This document shows positions 1 to 5,816 of a stretch of 8,151 bases of DNA, piece after piece (the stretch's first letter is position 1; each line of letters starts with the position of its first letter). The stretch is from assembly GCA_963648895.1 (NCBI GenBank), contig CAVJGK010000065.1, positions 1-8,151 of the forward strand. The letters are read 5' to 3'. The notes below the pieces were generated by a model, which worked only from the letters and a program-made list of their open reading frames with translations, did not search any database and was not told where the DNA came from. Source of the stretch: UBA3210 sp963648895 (GTDB taxonomy: Bacteria > Bacillota_I > Bacilli_A > RFN20 > CAG-449). A program made the translations under genes and the position numbers.

Positions 1-17
1 CCCTAAAATTAGAGTAT

Positions 18-40
18 TATAATATACGACGGAAAAGAGG
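18..40 (+). promoter_or_regulatory. -10 box and ribosome binding site of the MATE gene
   Basis: A perfect TATAAT lies at 18-23 and a Shine-Dalgarno-like AAGAGG at 35-40, 9 nt before the ATG at 50. The -35 box would fall left of the window and cannot be seen. In DNA this AT-rich a TATAAT can occur by chance, so the promoter half is tentative. The RBS supports ATG 50 as the start. Confidence 0.45.
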
Positions 41-49
41 TATTTTTGT

Positions 50-1438
50 ATGAATACAAAAGATATGACTCAGGGAAAACCATTTATTGTTTTATTACTT
101 TTTGCTTTACCAATGGTTTTGTCAGTCACATTACAACAACTTTATAATCTTGCAGATAATTTTATTGCAGGACATTTTATTTCTTCCATCGATTCTTTTA
201 ATGCGGTTGGAATTGTTTATCCAATCACTGTCGTATTTTTAGATATTGCCGTTGGCTTTGGTGTCGGATGTGGGGTAGTTTCGGCTAGATATTTTGGTGC
301 GAAGGATTATAATTCGTTAAAGAAAACCGCGCATGTTGGTTTAATTGGAACGATTGTTTTAGGACTTATTGTTACTGCCTTAGGAATGGGAATTATTTAT
401 CCTTTATTACATGGAATGATTGATACCAATACTGAAGGCATGGGATGTTTTAATGAAGCTTTAGGTTATATGCTTGTTTACATTGGAGGAGTTATTTTCT
501 TATTTATTTATAACTATGCAATGTATATGTTCCAATCATTTGGTAATTCAAAAACTCCATTATATTTTTTAATATTTTCAACATTATTAAATGTCGCTTT
601 AGATTTATTATTTGTTGTGCCAATTAAATTAGGTAGTGCAGGTCTTGCCTTAGGAACTGTTATTTCAGAAGCTGTTGCTTCTATATTATCTTTAGTTGTT
701 TTATTTAAATCGATAAATAAAATTGAACAAGAAAAAATAAAAGGCTTTGATAAAGATATTTTTAAACAAATTGTCGGAGTTGCTATCCCTAGTATTTTAC
801 AAGGATTATTTATCTCCATCGGCGGAGTATTAATCACAACTATTTTAACTTCTATTGGAGGAAACTATGTTGCAGGAGGCTATTCTGCCGCGTATAAGAT
901 TTGTTATATCGCGATAAATATTTTTACTGTTTTATGTAATGCAGAAACTAACTTTGTTTCACAAAATGTTGGAGCAGGTAAATTCGATCGAATAAAAAAA
1001 GGTTATTTATCCACTTTAATTATAAGTGCGATATTCTGCGTTATTGCCACAGTTGTTATATTACCTTTTAAAGAATTCTGGGTCAGAATCTTCTTAAGTA
1101 GCGATGAATCAACTGACGTATCATTAATTCTTTCATCCGGTGAATTATTTATCACCTGCGTTGTTCCTTTCTTTATTTGTATGGTTATTAAAATCCCTCT
1201 AGATGGAGTTTTAAAAGGGGCGACTGATATGTTTGGTTTTACTTTAGGAACTTCAGTTGACTTAGTTATTAGAGTTATCGGCGCATTGGTTTTAGGTAAC
1301 ATCTTTGGTTATGAAGGTATCTTCTTTGCTTGGCCACTTGGCTGGTTTGTAGGTATGATTATTTCCATTGTTATGTATTTCTCCGGCAGATGGAAAAGAA
1401 AATGTGGTTATCAAGAAATTGCCCAAGAAACTAAATAA
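50..1438 (+). CDS. MATE family efflux transporter (Na+- or H+-driven multidrug antiporter)
   Basis: Integral membrane antiporter of the MATE (MatE/NorM/DinF-like) family, expected to export cationic drugs or metabolites in exchange for Na+ or H+. At 462 residues it has the usual family length and is hydrophobic throughout, consistent with 12 membrane helices in two six-helix halves. Family-like segments visible: a first helix with P21 and the stretch LYNLADNFIAGHF (31-43), followed by AVGIVYPI; the MFQSFGNSKTPLYF segment ending near residue 173, then TLLNVALDLLFV (178-189) and GSAGLALGTVISE, the classic half-boundary signature. The C-terminus is short, basic and probably cytoplasmic. D36 in helix 1 is a candidate ion-coupling residue; this is inferred by position only. 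The start ATG is supported by AAGAGG 9 nt upstream. The gene is closed by a terminator at 1463-1515, so it is probably monocistronic or the last gene of an operon. The substrate cannot be predicted from sequence. Confidence 0.95.
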   Translation: MNTKDMTQGKPFIVLLLFALPMVLSVTLQQLYNLADNFIAGHFISSIDSFNAVGIVYPITVVFLDIAVGFGVGCGVVSARYFGAKDYNSLKKTAHVGLIGTIVLGLIVTALGMGIIYPLLHGMIDTNTEGMGCFNEALGYMLVYIGGVIFLFIYNYAMYMFQSFGNSKTPLYFLIFSTLLNVALDLLFVVPIKLGSAGLALGTVISEAVASILSLVVLFKSINKIEQEKIKGFDKDIFKQIVGVAIPSILQGLFISIGGVLITTILTSIGGNYVAGGYSAAYKICYIAINIFTVLCNAETNFVSQNVGAGKFDRIKKGYLSTLIISAIFCVIATVVILPFKEFWVRIFLSSDESTDVSLILSSGELFITCVVPFFICMVIKIPLDGVLKGATDMFGFTLGTSVDLVIRVIGALVLGNIFGYEGIFFAWPLGWFVGMIISIVMYFSGRWKRKCGYQEIAQETK

Positions 1439-1440
1439 TT

Positions 1441-1457
1441 TACACGTGTAGTATAAA
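1441..1457 (+). promoter_or_regulatory. palindrome plus -10-like box upstream of the lipoprotein pair
   Basis: The perfect 10-bp palindrome TACACGTGTA (1441-1450) starts 3 bp after the MATE stop codon. A -10-like TATAAA (1452-1457) follows at once. No convincing -35 lies 16-18 bp upstream. The next gene (1533) has no other visible promoter, so this could be its operator/promoter. In that case the hairpin at 1463-1508 would sit at the 5' end of the transcript. Functional assignment is inference only. Confidence 0.25.
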
Positions 1458-1462
1458 TATTG

Positions 1463-1515
1463 ATACACCTTGAATTTTATATCATTTCGATATAGAATTA
1501 AGGTGTATTTTTCTT
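1463..1515 (+). terminator. Rho-independent terminator of the MATE gene
   Basis: The outer stem ATACACCTT (1463-1471) pairs perfectly with AAGGTGTAT (1500-1508). After a bulged G1472 the stem continues as AATTTTATATC (1473-1483) with GATATAGAATT (1489-1499), including one G-U pair, closing on a 5-nt loop. The T-rich tail TTTTTCTT (1508-1515) follows directly. The Shine-Dalgarno site of the next gene (AAGGGGG, 1516-1522) abuts the tail, so this hairpin also lies in the immediate leader of the lipoprotein gene if that gene is read from upstream. Confidence 0.85.
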
Positions 1516-1532
1516 AAGGGGGAAAATTAAAA

Positions 1533-3860
1533 ATGAAAAAGAAATTTATTATACCATTACTATCTTTAAGTATGATTGTAGGACTTGCTTCATGCGGAAA
1601 TAACAATTCTAGTAGTTACAATCAAAGCCAAGAAAATATCGATGTTAATAAAGCAGTCGTTGTTGATCAAGTAACTAGAAGTTATTTACAAGTTGGTGAA
1701 ACTTATCAACTTACTGCCCATGTATATGGAACTAAAAACGATATGGTAACTTATACTTCTAGTAATTCTTCTATCGCGAGTGTTTCTTCTACTGGTTTAG
1801 TAACCGGAGTTAAAGCAGGAAATGTTAATATTATCGCAATCGCTAGTGATGATAAAACGATTAGAAAAGTTATTAAATTTACTATTGTGGATGAAGCTAC
1901 AACATTGGTTCCAGGTTTAGATGAAGTAATTGATTCAATTTCGGCATTAAACTTTGAAGAAGGAGTTAAATTTAATGGTAATATTTCTTTGAATTTAGGC
2001 GATGTTAAACTAGAAGTTGGCGAATTATTACAAGACAAATTAAGCGTTAATACAATTCTTACTTCTTCAAATATTTCTATGCCTGTGTCTATTGATGTAA
2101 GACAAGATGAAAAAGAAACAGAAGAAGTAGTCCAACCTTATGTTCATGCATCTTTACCTATTGGAGATTTAATCGATTCTTTAATTAGTTCTAATAAGGA
2201 TTTAAATACTATCAAAGCAAGCATTCCTTTAAAAGGAACTATGGTTTCTGGTATTGCTTCATTAATCGATAATGATTATAGTGAATTTTTAAGCGCAAAA
2301 GATAATGATGATTGTTATTCCCTCGATATTTATGATTATGGAGAAGAAACTTTCTATACTTCTTTAAATAGAGATTTTGGTAGTGAAGAAAATCATTCTT
2401 ATTCTCCTTATGCTTTTGAAGATAATTCTTTCCTTTCCTTACTTGGTCAAATTGCAGGACCTATATATAATTTATTAAAAAATAGTGATTCTTCTATTGA
2501 TTTATCAACCCTTCAATCATCTTTAGAAATTAATTCTTTAAGCGATTTATTCTCTAAAGATACTTTATTAAAACTACAGGTAATGTTAAAAGATTATTTA
2601 GAATCAGAAGAAAGTGAAAATGGAAGCAAAGTAAAATTCACAGACTCATTTTTATCTTTGATTAATACTTCCATGAGTGAAAAAAATATTGGAGGAATTA
2701 CTAAACTAGATTTAAATAATGGAGTAGTTATTAAAGTTGAACTTCCAAAAGAATTTAGTGAAATTTCTTTAAATTTAGTTAAAGAAGATAATGTTTATAC
2801 CAGCATGAATTTATCTTTAAAAGGTAAAAAAGTCGATGGTAGTGAATATGAAGTTTTAAATATTTCTTTAGATATACCAACTACTACTATTGGAAAAGAA
2901 ATAATTGACGATGATGCTTTTAAAACCGCGGATTATATCTCTGCTGCTTCTTCATTTGTATGTGGTAATACTGGCAATATGATGACTACATCCACATCTT
3001 GTAAACAAATTAATAAAAAAGCTGAAGAATTATACCAAATGGTAAATACATACAAATTAGATTTATCAACTTCTAAACAAGCCATTAGTGATGTAACTTC
3101 CTTCTTAGATTATTATTTTGATAAGCATTATGCTTCAGAAGAACGTCAAAATTTACTATATCCAATGTATAGTAAATTAGAAACTATTAATGTATCTAGA
3201 GATGTAGTTACAATTCAATATCCATATACAACATTTAAAAATGATGATTATATAAGCGTAAATCACTATGTTGATTTTAAACCAGTTGATGATTTTACTT
3301 ATTCATTTAAATCCAATAAAGAAAATATTGCTTCAGTCACTGAAGAAGGTGTTTTAACAGGACATAAATATTATTCTGGAACTGTTACTGCAGGTAATAA
3401 TAAAGGATTTAATAATAACGCAACTATTAAGGTCACTATTAGCCCAAAAGAAGAATCAACTTTAACAAAAGCTCAAACATTGAGTGCTTCTTTATATTAT
3501 GGAGGAGAAGCAGAATTTGAAGAAACTAAGACTATTTTACTCCCTCATGAAAAATTTGATGTAGAAACTCATACTTTAACATTACAAGAAAATGAAGAAT
3601 TTGATTTAACTCAAATTGTTTCTTTCCCTGAAGGATATACTATTTCTAGTATTGGCTTTGGTAATACAAAGAAAATATTAGATTCTTCTGTTACTAAAAA
3701 AGATAATTTAGTAGTTAAAACATTAACTAAACAATTAGATGATGATGGAACTTCTTATCGTAGTTTAGCTAGTGTTCAAATTAATTTAAAATATCCAGAT
3801 CCAGAAGATAGTGCTAAAACAATCCAAGAAAAAGTTATTATCTTTGTTTCTATTGCTTAG
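1533..3860 (+). CDS. Big2 (Ig-like) domain surface lipoprotein
   Basis: A 775-residue exported lipoprotein of unknown specific role. The signal peptide is a basic MKKK, a hydrophobic core and the lipobox L18-A19-S20-C21; C21 would be lipid-modified and cleaved by Lsp, anchoring the protein on the outer face of the membrane. A Ser/Asn-rich linker (22-40) follows, then a Big2-type Ig-like domain at about 41-120, recognised by LQVGETYQLTA, the YTSSNSSIASVSSTGLVTG core and KAGNVNIIA. A second, weaker Big2-like module lies at about 573-640 (FKSNKENIASVTEEGVLTG). The 120-570 middle is rich in Ser, Leu, Asp and Lys and resembles no enzyme I recognise; no catalytic motif is visible. RBS AAGGGGG (1516-1522) is 10 nt from the ATG. 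The stop is only 8 bp before the next lipoprotein gene, suggesting one operon. Big2 domains usually serve in adhesion or as cell-surface spacers; that is family knowledge, not shown here. Confidence 0.85.
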   Translation: MKKKFIIPLLSLSMIVGLASCGNNNSSSYNQSQENIDVNKAVVVDQVTRSYLQVGETYQLTAHVYGTKNDMVTYTSSNSSIASVSSTGLVTGVKAGNVNIIAIASDDKTIRKVIKFTIVDEATTLVPGLDEVIDSISALNFEEGVKFNGNISLNLGDVKLEVGELLQDKLSVNTILTSSNISMPVSIDVRQDEKETEEVVQPYVHASLPIGDLIDSLISSNKDLNTIKASIPLKGTMVSGIASLIDNDYSEFLSAKDNDDCYSLDIYDYGEETFYTSLNRDFGSEENHSYSPYAFEDNSFLSLLGQIAGPIYNLLKNSDSSIDLSTLQSSLEINSLSDLFSKDTLLKLQVMLKDYLESEESENGSKVKFTDSFLSLINTSMSEKNIGGITKLDLNNGVVIKVELPKEFSEISLNLVKEDNVYTSMNLSLKGKKVDGSEYEVLNISLDIPTTTIGKEIIDDDAFKTADYISAASSFVCGNTGNMMTTSTSCKQINKKAEELYQMVNTYKLDLSTSKQAISDVTSFLDYYFDKHYASEERQNLLYPMYSKLETINVSRDVVTIQYPYTTFKNDDYISVNHYVDFKPVDDFTYSFKSNKENIASVTEEGVLTGHKYYSGTVTAGNNKGFNNNATIKVTISPKEESTLTKAQTLSASLYYGGEAEFEETKTILLPHEKFDVETHTLTLQENEEFDLTQIVSFPEGYTISSIGFGNTKKILDSSVTKKDNLVVKTLTKQLDDDGTSYRSLASVQINLKYPDPEDSAKTIQEKVIIFVSIA

Positions 3861-3868
3861 GTAGATTT

Positions 3869-4747
3869 ATGAAAAATAAAACTATTTTATGCCTTAGCAT
3901 TAGTCTTATATCTTTATTAGTGGGATGTGGAAATAAAGCATCAATATCTAGAAGTAGTGAAGAAACAAATAACAATAACAATATTCATCAATCAAGACTT
4001 TTAGAAGTTAATTCAAATTCACCTTCTATTGAAGAAAGTGATGTAAAAGATGTGATAGCAAGAGTCTTATATAAAGTGGCTAATAGAAGTAATTATAAAG
4101 TTACTTCAAGTGGTACTTCTCAAGCTAGCATAGCTAACCAAACAATATCCAATTTAAAAATTGTTAAAGATAATCAATGCTTTTTACAAACAACTTCAAC
4201 AGGATTAATTAATTTTTCTAAACAAAGATTTTTATTAAAAGACAAGGAAAAATATTTTAAAAGAGAAGCAAGTAAAGTTAATGAAAATTCTATTACTTAC
4301 GATGATAGTATGTCTCCTGAATGCTATTCATTTTCTNNNNNNNNNNAAGAATATGGAGCCTTACCTTTTCAAGCAACTAGTTATGTAATTAATGATGAAA
4401 CGTATTTATCAACTCCGACTATTACCAAAGTTGGAGATAATTACAAAATTAATATGGAATTAGATCCTAGTGAAGATAAAGCTCCTTATTATTATGTATA
4501 TGAAATTTTAACAAGTTCTGAATCTTCTTCTATCCCAAGTTTCACCAGTATTAAATTAGAATGGGTTATTGATTCTAATTATAATTTATTAACCGCGACA
4601 CAAGATGAAGAATATGATGTTACTAAAATTATTAAAGCTCATACAATAACTCATGTTGTTGATACTTATTCTTATGAAGATGTAAATTTTGATGAAGATA
4701 TCTATTCTTACTTCTCTAAGTTCTTTGATAATGAAGTAATTATCTAA
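3869..4747 (+). CDS. lipoprotein of unknown function (interrupted by assembly gap)
   Basis: A predicted 292-residue membrane-anchored lipoprotein. The signal peptide MKNKTILCLSISLISLLVGC has the lipobox L17-V18-G19-C20, followed by a low-complexity Ser/Asn/Glu linker to about residue 50. The remainder looks like one soluble domain: an amphipathic helix (DVIARVLYKVANRSNYKVTS), then alternating beta-strand-like stretches, including ITKVGDNYKINMELD and IKLEWVIDSNYNLLTATQDE, reminiscent of LolA/LppX-like folds that handle lipids. That resemblance is impressionistic. It starts 8 bp after the Big2 lipoprotein's stop with only a weak AGG at 3859-3861, so translational coupling is likely. Ten Ns at 4337-4346 fall inside the gene. 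The frame is kept on both sides as written, but the true gap length is unknown, so about four residues are undefined. I do not recognise a named family. Confidence 0.8.
   Translation: MKNKTILCLSISLISLLVGCGNKASISRSSEETNNNNNIHQSRLLEVNSNSPSIEESDVKDVIARVLYKVANRSNYKVTSSGTSQASIANQTISNLKIVKDNQCFLQTTSTGLINFSKQRFLLKDKEKYFKREASKVNENSITYDDSMSPECYSFSXXXXEYGALPFQATSYVINDETYLSTPTITKVGDNYKINMELDPSEDKAPYYYVYEILTSSESSSIPSFTSIKLEWVIDSNYNLLTATQDEEYDVTKIIKAHTITHVVDTYSYEDVNFDEDIYSYFSKFFDNEVII
4337..4346. other. assembly gap (10 Ns)
   Basis: Ten consecutive Ns interrupt the second lipoprotein gene. Coding sequence is clear on both sides (ECYSFS before, EYGALPFQATSY after) and in the same frame if the gap is exactly 10 bp. 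Ten is a typical placeholder length, so the real number of bases may differ. A hidden insert or repeat cannot be excluded. Confidence 0.98.
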
Positions 4748-4815
4748 AATGTTGGACAAATATTGACTTTTTATTTACTAAAATAAAGTTACCATTGTAA
4801 ATGTTTTGCTTTTTA

Positions 4816-4844
4816 TTTTCATAAAAAAATAAATGTAGTATAAT
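4816..4844 (+). promoter_or_regulatory. sigma-A-type promoter of the small TM2-like gene
   Basis: The -35 TTTTCA (4816-4821, 4/6 to TTGACA) is separated by exactly 17 bp from a perfect -10 TATAAT (4839-4844). Transcription would start near 4851, giving a leader of about 20 nt that contains AGGAG (4859-4863), 8 nt before ATG 4872. The tight spacing of all elements makes this the best-supported promoter in the window. Confidence 0.75.
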
Positions 4845-4871
4845 CTTTTCATAAAGAGAGGAGAGATTATC

Positions 4872-5096
4872 ATGGCAGCTAAAAAAGGCGATTACTTCGG
4901 TTTATCTTGGATCGTAAGCTTAGTTCTTGCAATTATCCCAGTCACATCATGGATTTGTGGTGCAGTTACAAGAATTACAGAAGGCAAAATTGTTGCAGGT
5001 ATTTTACGTTTATTCTTAGGATGGAACATTATCTGGATCTGCGACTTAGTCTTAATGATTTTAAACAAATCAATCTTACGTATCTTACCTTGCTAA
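4872..5096 (+). CDS. small TM2-like two-helix membrane protein
   Basis: A 74-residue hydrophobic protein with a short basic N-terminus (MAAKKGDYFG). The first membrane helix lies at about 11-31, followed by the loop RITEGKIVAG and a second helix at about 42-63 (RLFLGWNIIWICDLVLMIL). It ends in a short basic tail with a terminal Cys. The pattern R-x3-G-K-x3-G-I-x-R-L then G-x-N-I-I-W-I-x-D-L resembles the TM2 domain (PF05154: G-K, G, W, D positions). The match is by eye, and the first half lacks the usual TM2 opening. It stands alone between its own promoter (4816-4844) and a UUCG terminator (5118-5139), with a strong RBS. Codons such as CGT, ATC and GGT, and the absence of ATA and AGA-rich runs, differ from its neighbours and suggest high expression. 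Biochemical role unknown. Confidence 0.85.
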   Translation: MAAKKGDYFGLSWIVSLVLAIIPVTSWICGAVTRITEGKIVAGILRLFLGWNIIWICDLVLMILNKSILRILPC

Positions 5097-5117
5097 GAAG
5101 AAGTTTATCAATCAATT

Positions 5118-5139
5118 AAAGGGCTTCGGCTCTTTTTTT
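5118..5139 (+). terminator. Rho-independent terminator with UUCG tetraloop
   Basis: AAAGGGC (5118-5124) pairs with GCTCTTT (5129-5135), one G-U pair included, around the extra-stable C(UUCG)G tetraloop (5125-5128). A T-run continues to 5139. It lies 21 bp after the stop of the small membrane protein gene and is a textbook intrinsic terminator. Confidence 0.95.
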
Positions 5140-5143
5140 GTTG

Positions 5144-5172
5144 TTTTGTACATGTTTTGTAAAGATTATAAT
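5144..5172 (+). promoter_or_regulatory. possible promoter with a direct repeat in front of the decayed genes
   Basis: A perfect -10 TATAAT at 5167-5172 has a poor -35 candidate TTTTGT (5144-5149) at 17-bp spacing. The heptamer TTTTGTA occurs twice, at 5144-5150 and 5155-5161, 11 bp apart (about one helical turn), across the -35 and spacer region, as a repressor operator might. It would drive the frameshifted small genes at 5278 and 5372. AT-richness makes chance occurrence quite possible. Confidence 0.3.
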
Positions 5173-5277
5173 AACCTATTTAGCTTTGAAATTTAAATGC
5201 TATACTTAATATGAATTCTATAACTTATATTGATAAATTAAACTAGTATTTAAAACTATTAATAAGTGAGGGATTAT

Positions 5278-5349
5278 ATGAAGAATTAAAATTAGGAACA
5301 AGTTTGATAGTTATTTATATTTCTAAGAATAAAGAAAAACAAAAATAAG
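5278..5349 (+). pseudogene. frameshifted remnant of a small membrane protein gene
   Basis: GTGAGGG (5266-5272) makes a good RBS 5 nt before ATG 5278, but that frame stops after three codons (M-K-N-stop). Reading from 5280 in the neighbouring frame gives EELKLGTSLIVIYISKNK and a few more basic residues, ending at TAA 5347-5349. This looks like a small hydrophobic protein with a basic tail. Restoring a single A after the ATG would join the two frames into a 23-residue product, shorter than one full membrane helix plus loops, so an internal deletion is also possible. The shifted frame is open from 5247, but with no start codon. I infer a decayed gene or a sequencing indel. Short random open frames are common in such AT-rich DNA, so confidence is low. 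Confidence 0.35.
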
Positions 5350-5371
5350 ATTTTTATTAAAAGGTATTTAT

Positions 5372-5534
5372 ATGAAAAAAGATGAAAATAAAAAAAACAA
5401 ATGCTTTTACCATATCGATAGCATTAGGATTATTAATTGGAACATTAATTGGTTATTTAAATAATAATATGGAATTATGGATTCCTATTGGAACTGCAGT
5501 TGGAATAGGTATTGGATCTATATTTAATATATAA
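5372..5534 (+). pseudogene. frameshifted small glycine-rich membrane protein gene
   Basis: AAAGG (5360-5364) sits 7 nt before ATG 5372. The ATG frame reads MKKDENKKNKC and stops early at about 5462. After the eight-A run at 5390-5397, the +1 frame encodes TNAFTISIALGLLIGTLIGY, then LNNNMELWIP, then a second glycine-rich helix IGTAVGIGIGSIFNI, stopping at TAA 5532-5534. One A fewer in the run would make a continuous protein of about 53 residues: a charged N-terminus and two Gly-zipper-like membrane helices split by a short polar loop. Small proteins of this plan are common in Firmicutes, often near HTH regulators or bacteriocin/immunity loci, but their role is not established here. It is either a true pseudogene, a homopolymer sequencing error, or a slippage-controlled gene. 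Confidence 0.6.
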
Positions 5535-5581
5535 ATGATAGGATATGCATCATTATTTTTAATAAAGAATCTATTAAATGT

Positions 5582-5672
5582 AAATTTTTGGAAATAAAAT
5601 GTGAGATAAACTTCCAAAAAATGAAAAAATTTCATTTTTGCGAAATAAAACAGCGATTAAATTTCCAAAAAT
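5582..5672. repeat. imperfect ~40-bp direct repeat with internal palindromes
   Basis: Two related units lie side by side, at about 5582-5621 and 5633-5672. Both contain TTTTTG(C)GAAATAAAA at the left and TTCCAAAAA at the right, with a divergent 12-bp middle; unit spacing is 51 bp. Each unit is itself an imperfect palindrome, since TTTTTGGAA (5585-5593) is the reverse complement of TTCCAAAAA (5612-5620). Between them AAAAATGAAA (5617-5626) and TTTCATTTTT (5630-5639) form a 10-bp perfect stem with a 3-nt loop. That hairpin could act as a weak terminator on either strand, although it has only two G-C pairs. No coding capacity is evident. With the IS66 leader to its right, this fills the gap between the decayed gene and tnpA. 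Confidence 0.5.
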
Positions 5673-5698
5673 TAGTGAAGCCTAGATAAATTATATAT

Positions 5699-5762
5699 TT
5701 GAGGATGTGTATACGTCAAAAATTAACACTCTTGTATAAATTTAAAAGAATGCTATCCTCAA
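5699..5762. repeat. first leader inverted repeat of the IS66 region
   Basis: TTGAGGAT (5699-5706) and ATCCTCAA (5755-5762) are perfect 8-bp complementary arms separated by 48 nt, extendable by one G-U pair (G5707-T5754). The right arm directly abuts the next inverted repeat at 5763. The spacer holds TTGTAT (5732-5737) and TATCCT (5754-5759) at 16-bp spacing, a weak promoter-like pair for tnpA. Confidence 0.45.
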
Positions 5763-5807
5763 TGAAGTGAATCCAAAAAGTTGAACCGGGATTCACTTCA
5801 AAGGAGG
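5763..5807 (+). promoter_or_regulatory. 12-bp hairpin abutting the tnpA ribosome binding site
   Basis: TGAAGTGAATCC (5763-5774) and GGATTCACTTCA (5789-5800) form a perfect 12-bp stem with a 14-nt loop. The Shine-Dalgarno AAGGAGG (5801-5807) starts at the very next base, followed by a T-run and ATG 5817. In RNA entering from outside the element, this hairpin would sit against the RBS and could hinder ribosome binding. Shielding of transposase from impinging transcription is known for other IS families such as IS10; for this element it is inference. The T-run at 5810-5816 lies too far from the stem for a normal terminator. Confidence 0.6.
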
Positions 5808-5816
5808 CATTTTTTT

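Noticed and set aside
514..1302. minus-strand open frames at 514-837 and 1003-1302 inside the MATE gene
   Set aside because: Antisense shadows of a clear transporter gene. The translations show no domain-like features.
1751..2038. minus-strand open frame inside the Big2 lipoprotein gene
   Set aside because: Antisense shadow of the Ser-rich coding region.
4766..4789. weak stem ACTT..TATTT / AAATAAAGT after the second lipoprotein gene, as a terminator
   Set aside because: It needs a 2-nt bulge, is nearly all A-T and lacks a proper T-tract next to the stem. No convincing terminator for this operon is visible before the 4816 promoter.
4907..5119. 70-residue open frame overlapping the small TM2-like gene
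   Set aside because: Out-of-frame shadow with no RBS of its own. The 4872 frame has the promoter, RBS, hydrophobic pattern and terminator.
5186..5206. TTGAAA and TATACT as a promoter
   Set aside because: The spacer is only 9 bp, far too short for a sigma-A promoter.
5535..5597. 20-codon open frame directly after the Gly-rich remnant's stop
   Set aside because: No RBS and no recognisable pattern beyond a short hydrophobic stretch. Expected by chance.
5453..5635. 60-residue minus-strand open frame
   Set aside because: Antisense to the Gly-rich membrane remnant and the repeat region, with no RBS and low-complexity Phe/Ile/Pro composition.
5582..5672. CRISPR-like array
   Set aside because: Only two imperfect units, with a mismatched centre inside the repeat and no regular unique spacers or cas genes.
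5781..5816. extended TTG start for tnpA
   Set aside because: It would place the Shine-Dalgarno AAGGAGG and one arm of the leader hairpin inside the coding region. ATG 5817 has ideal RBS spacing.
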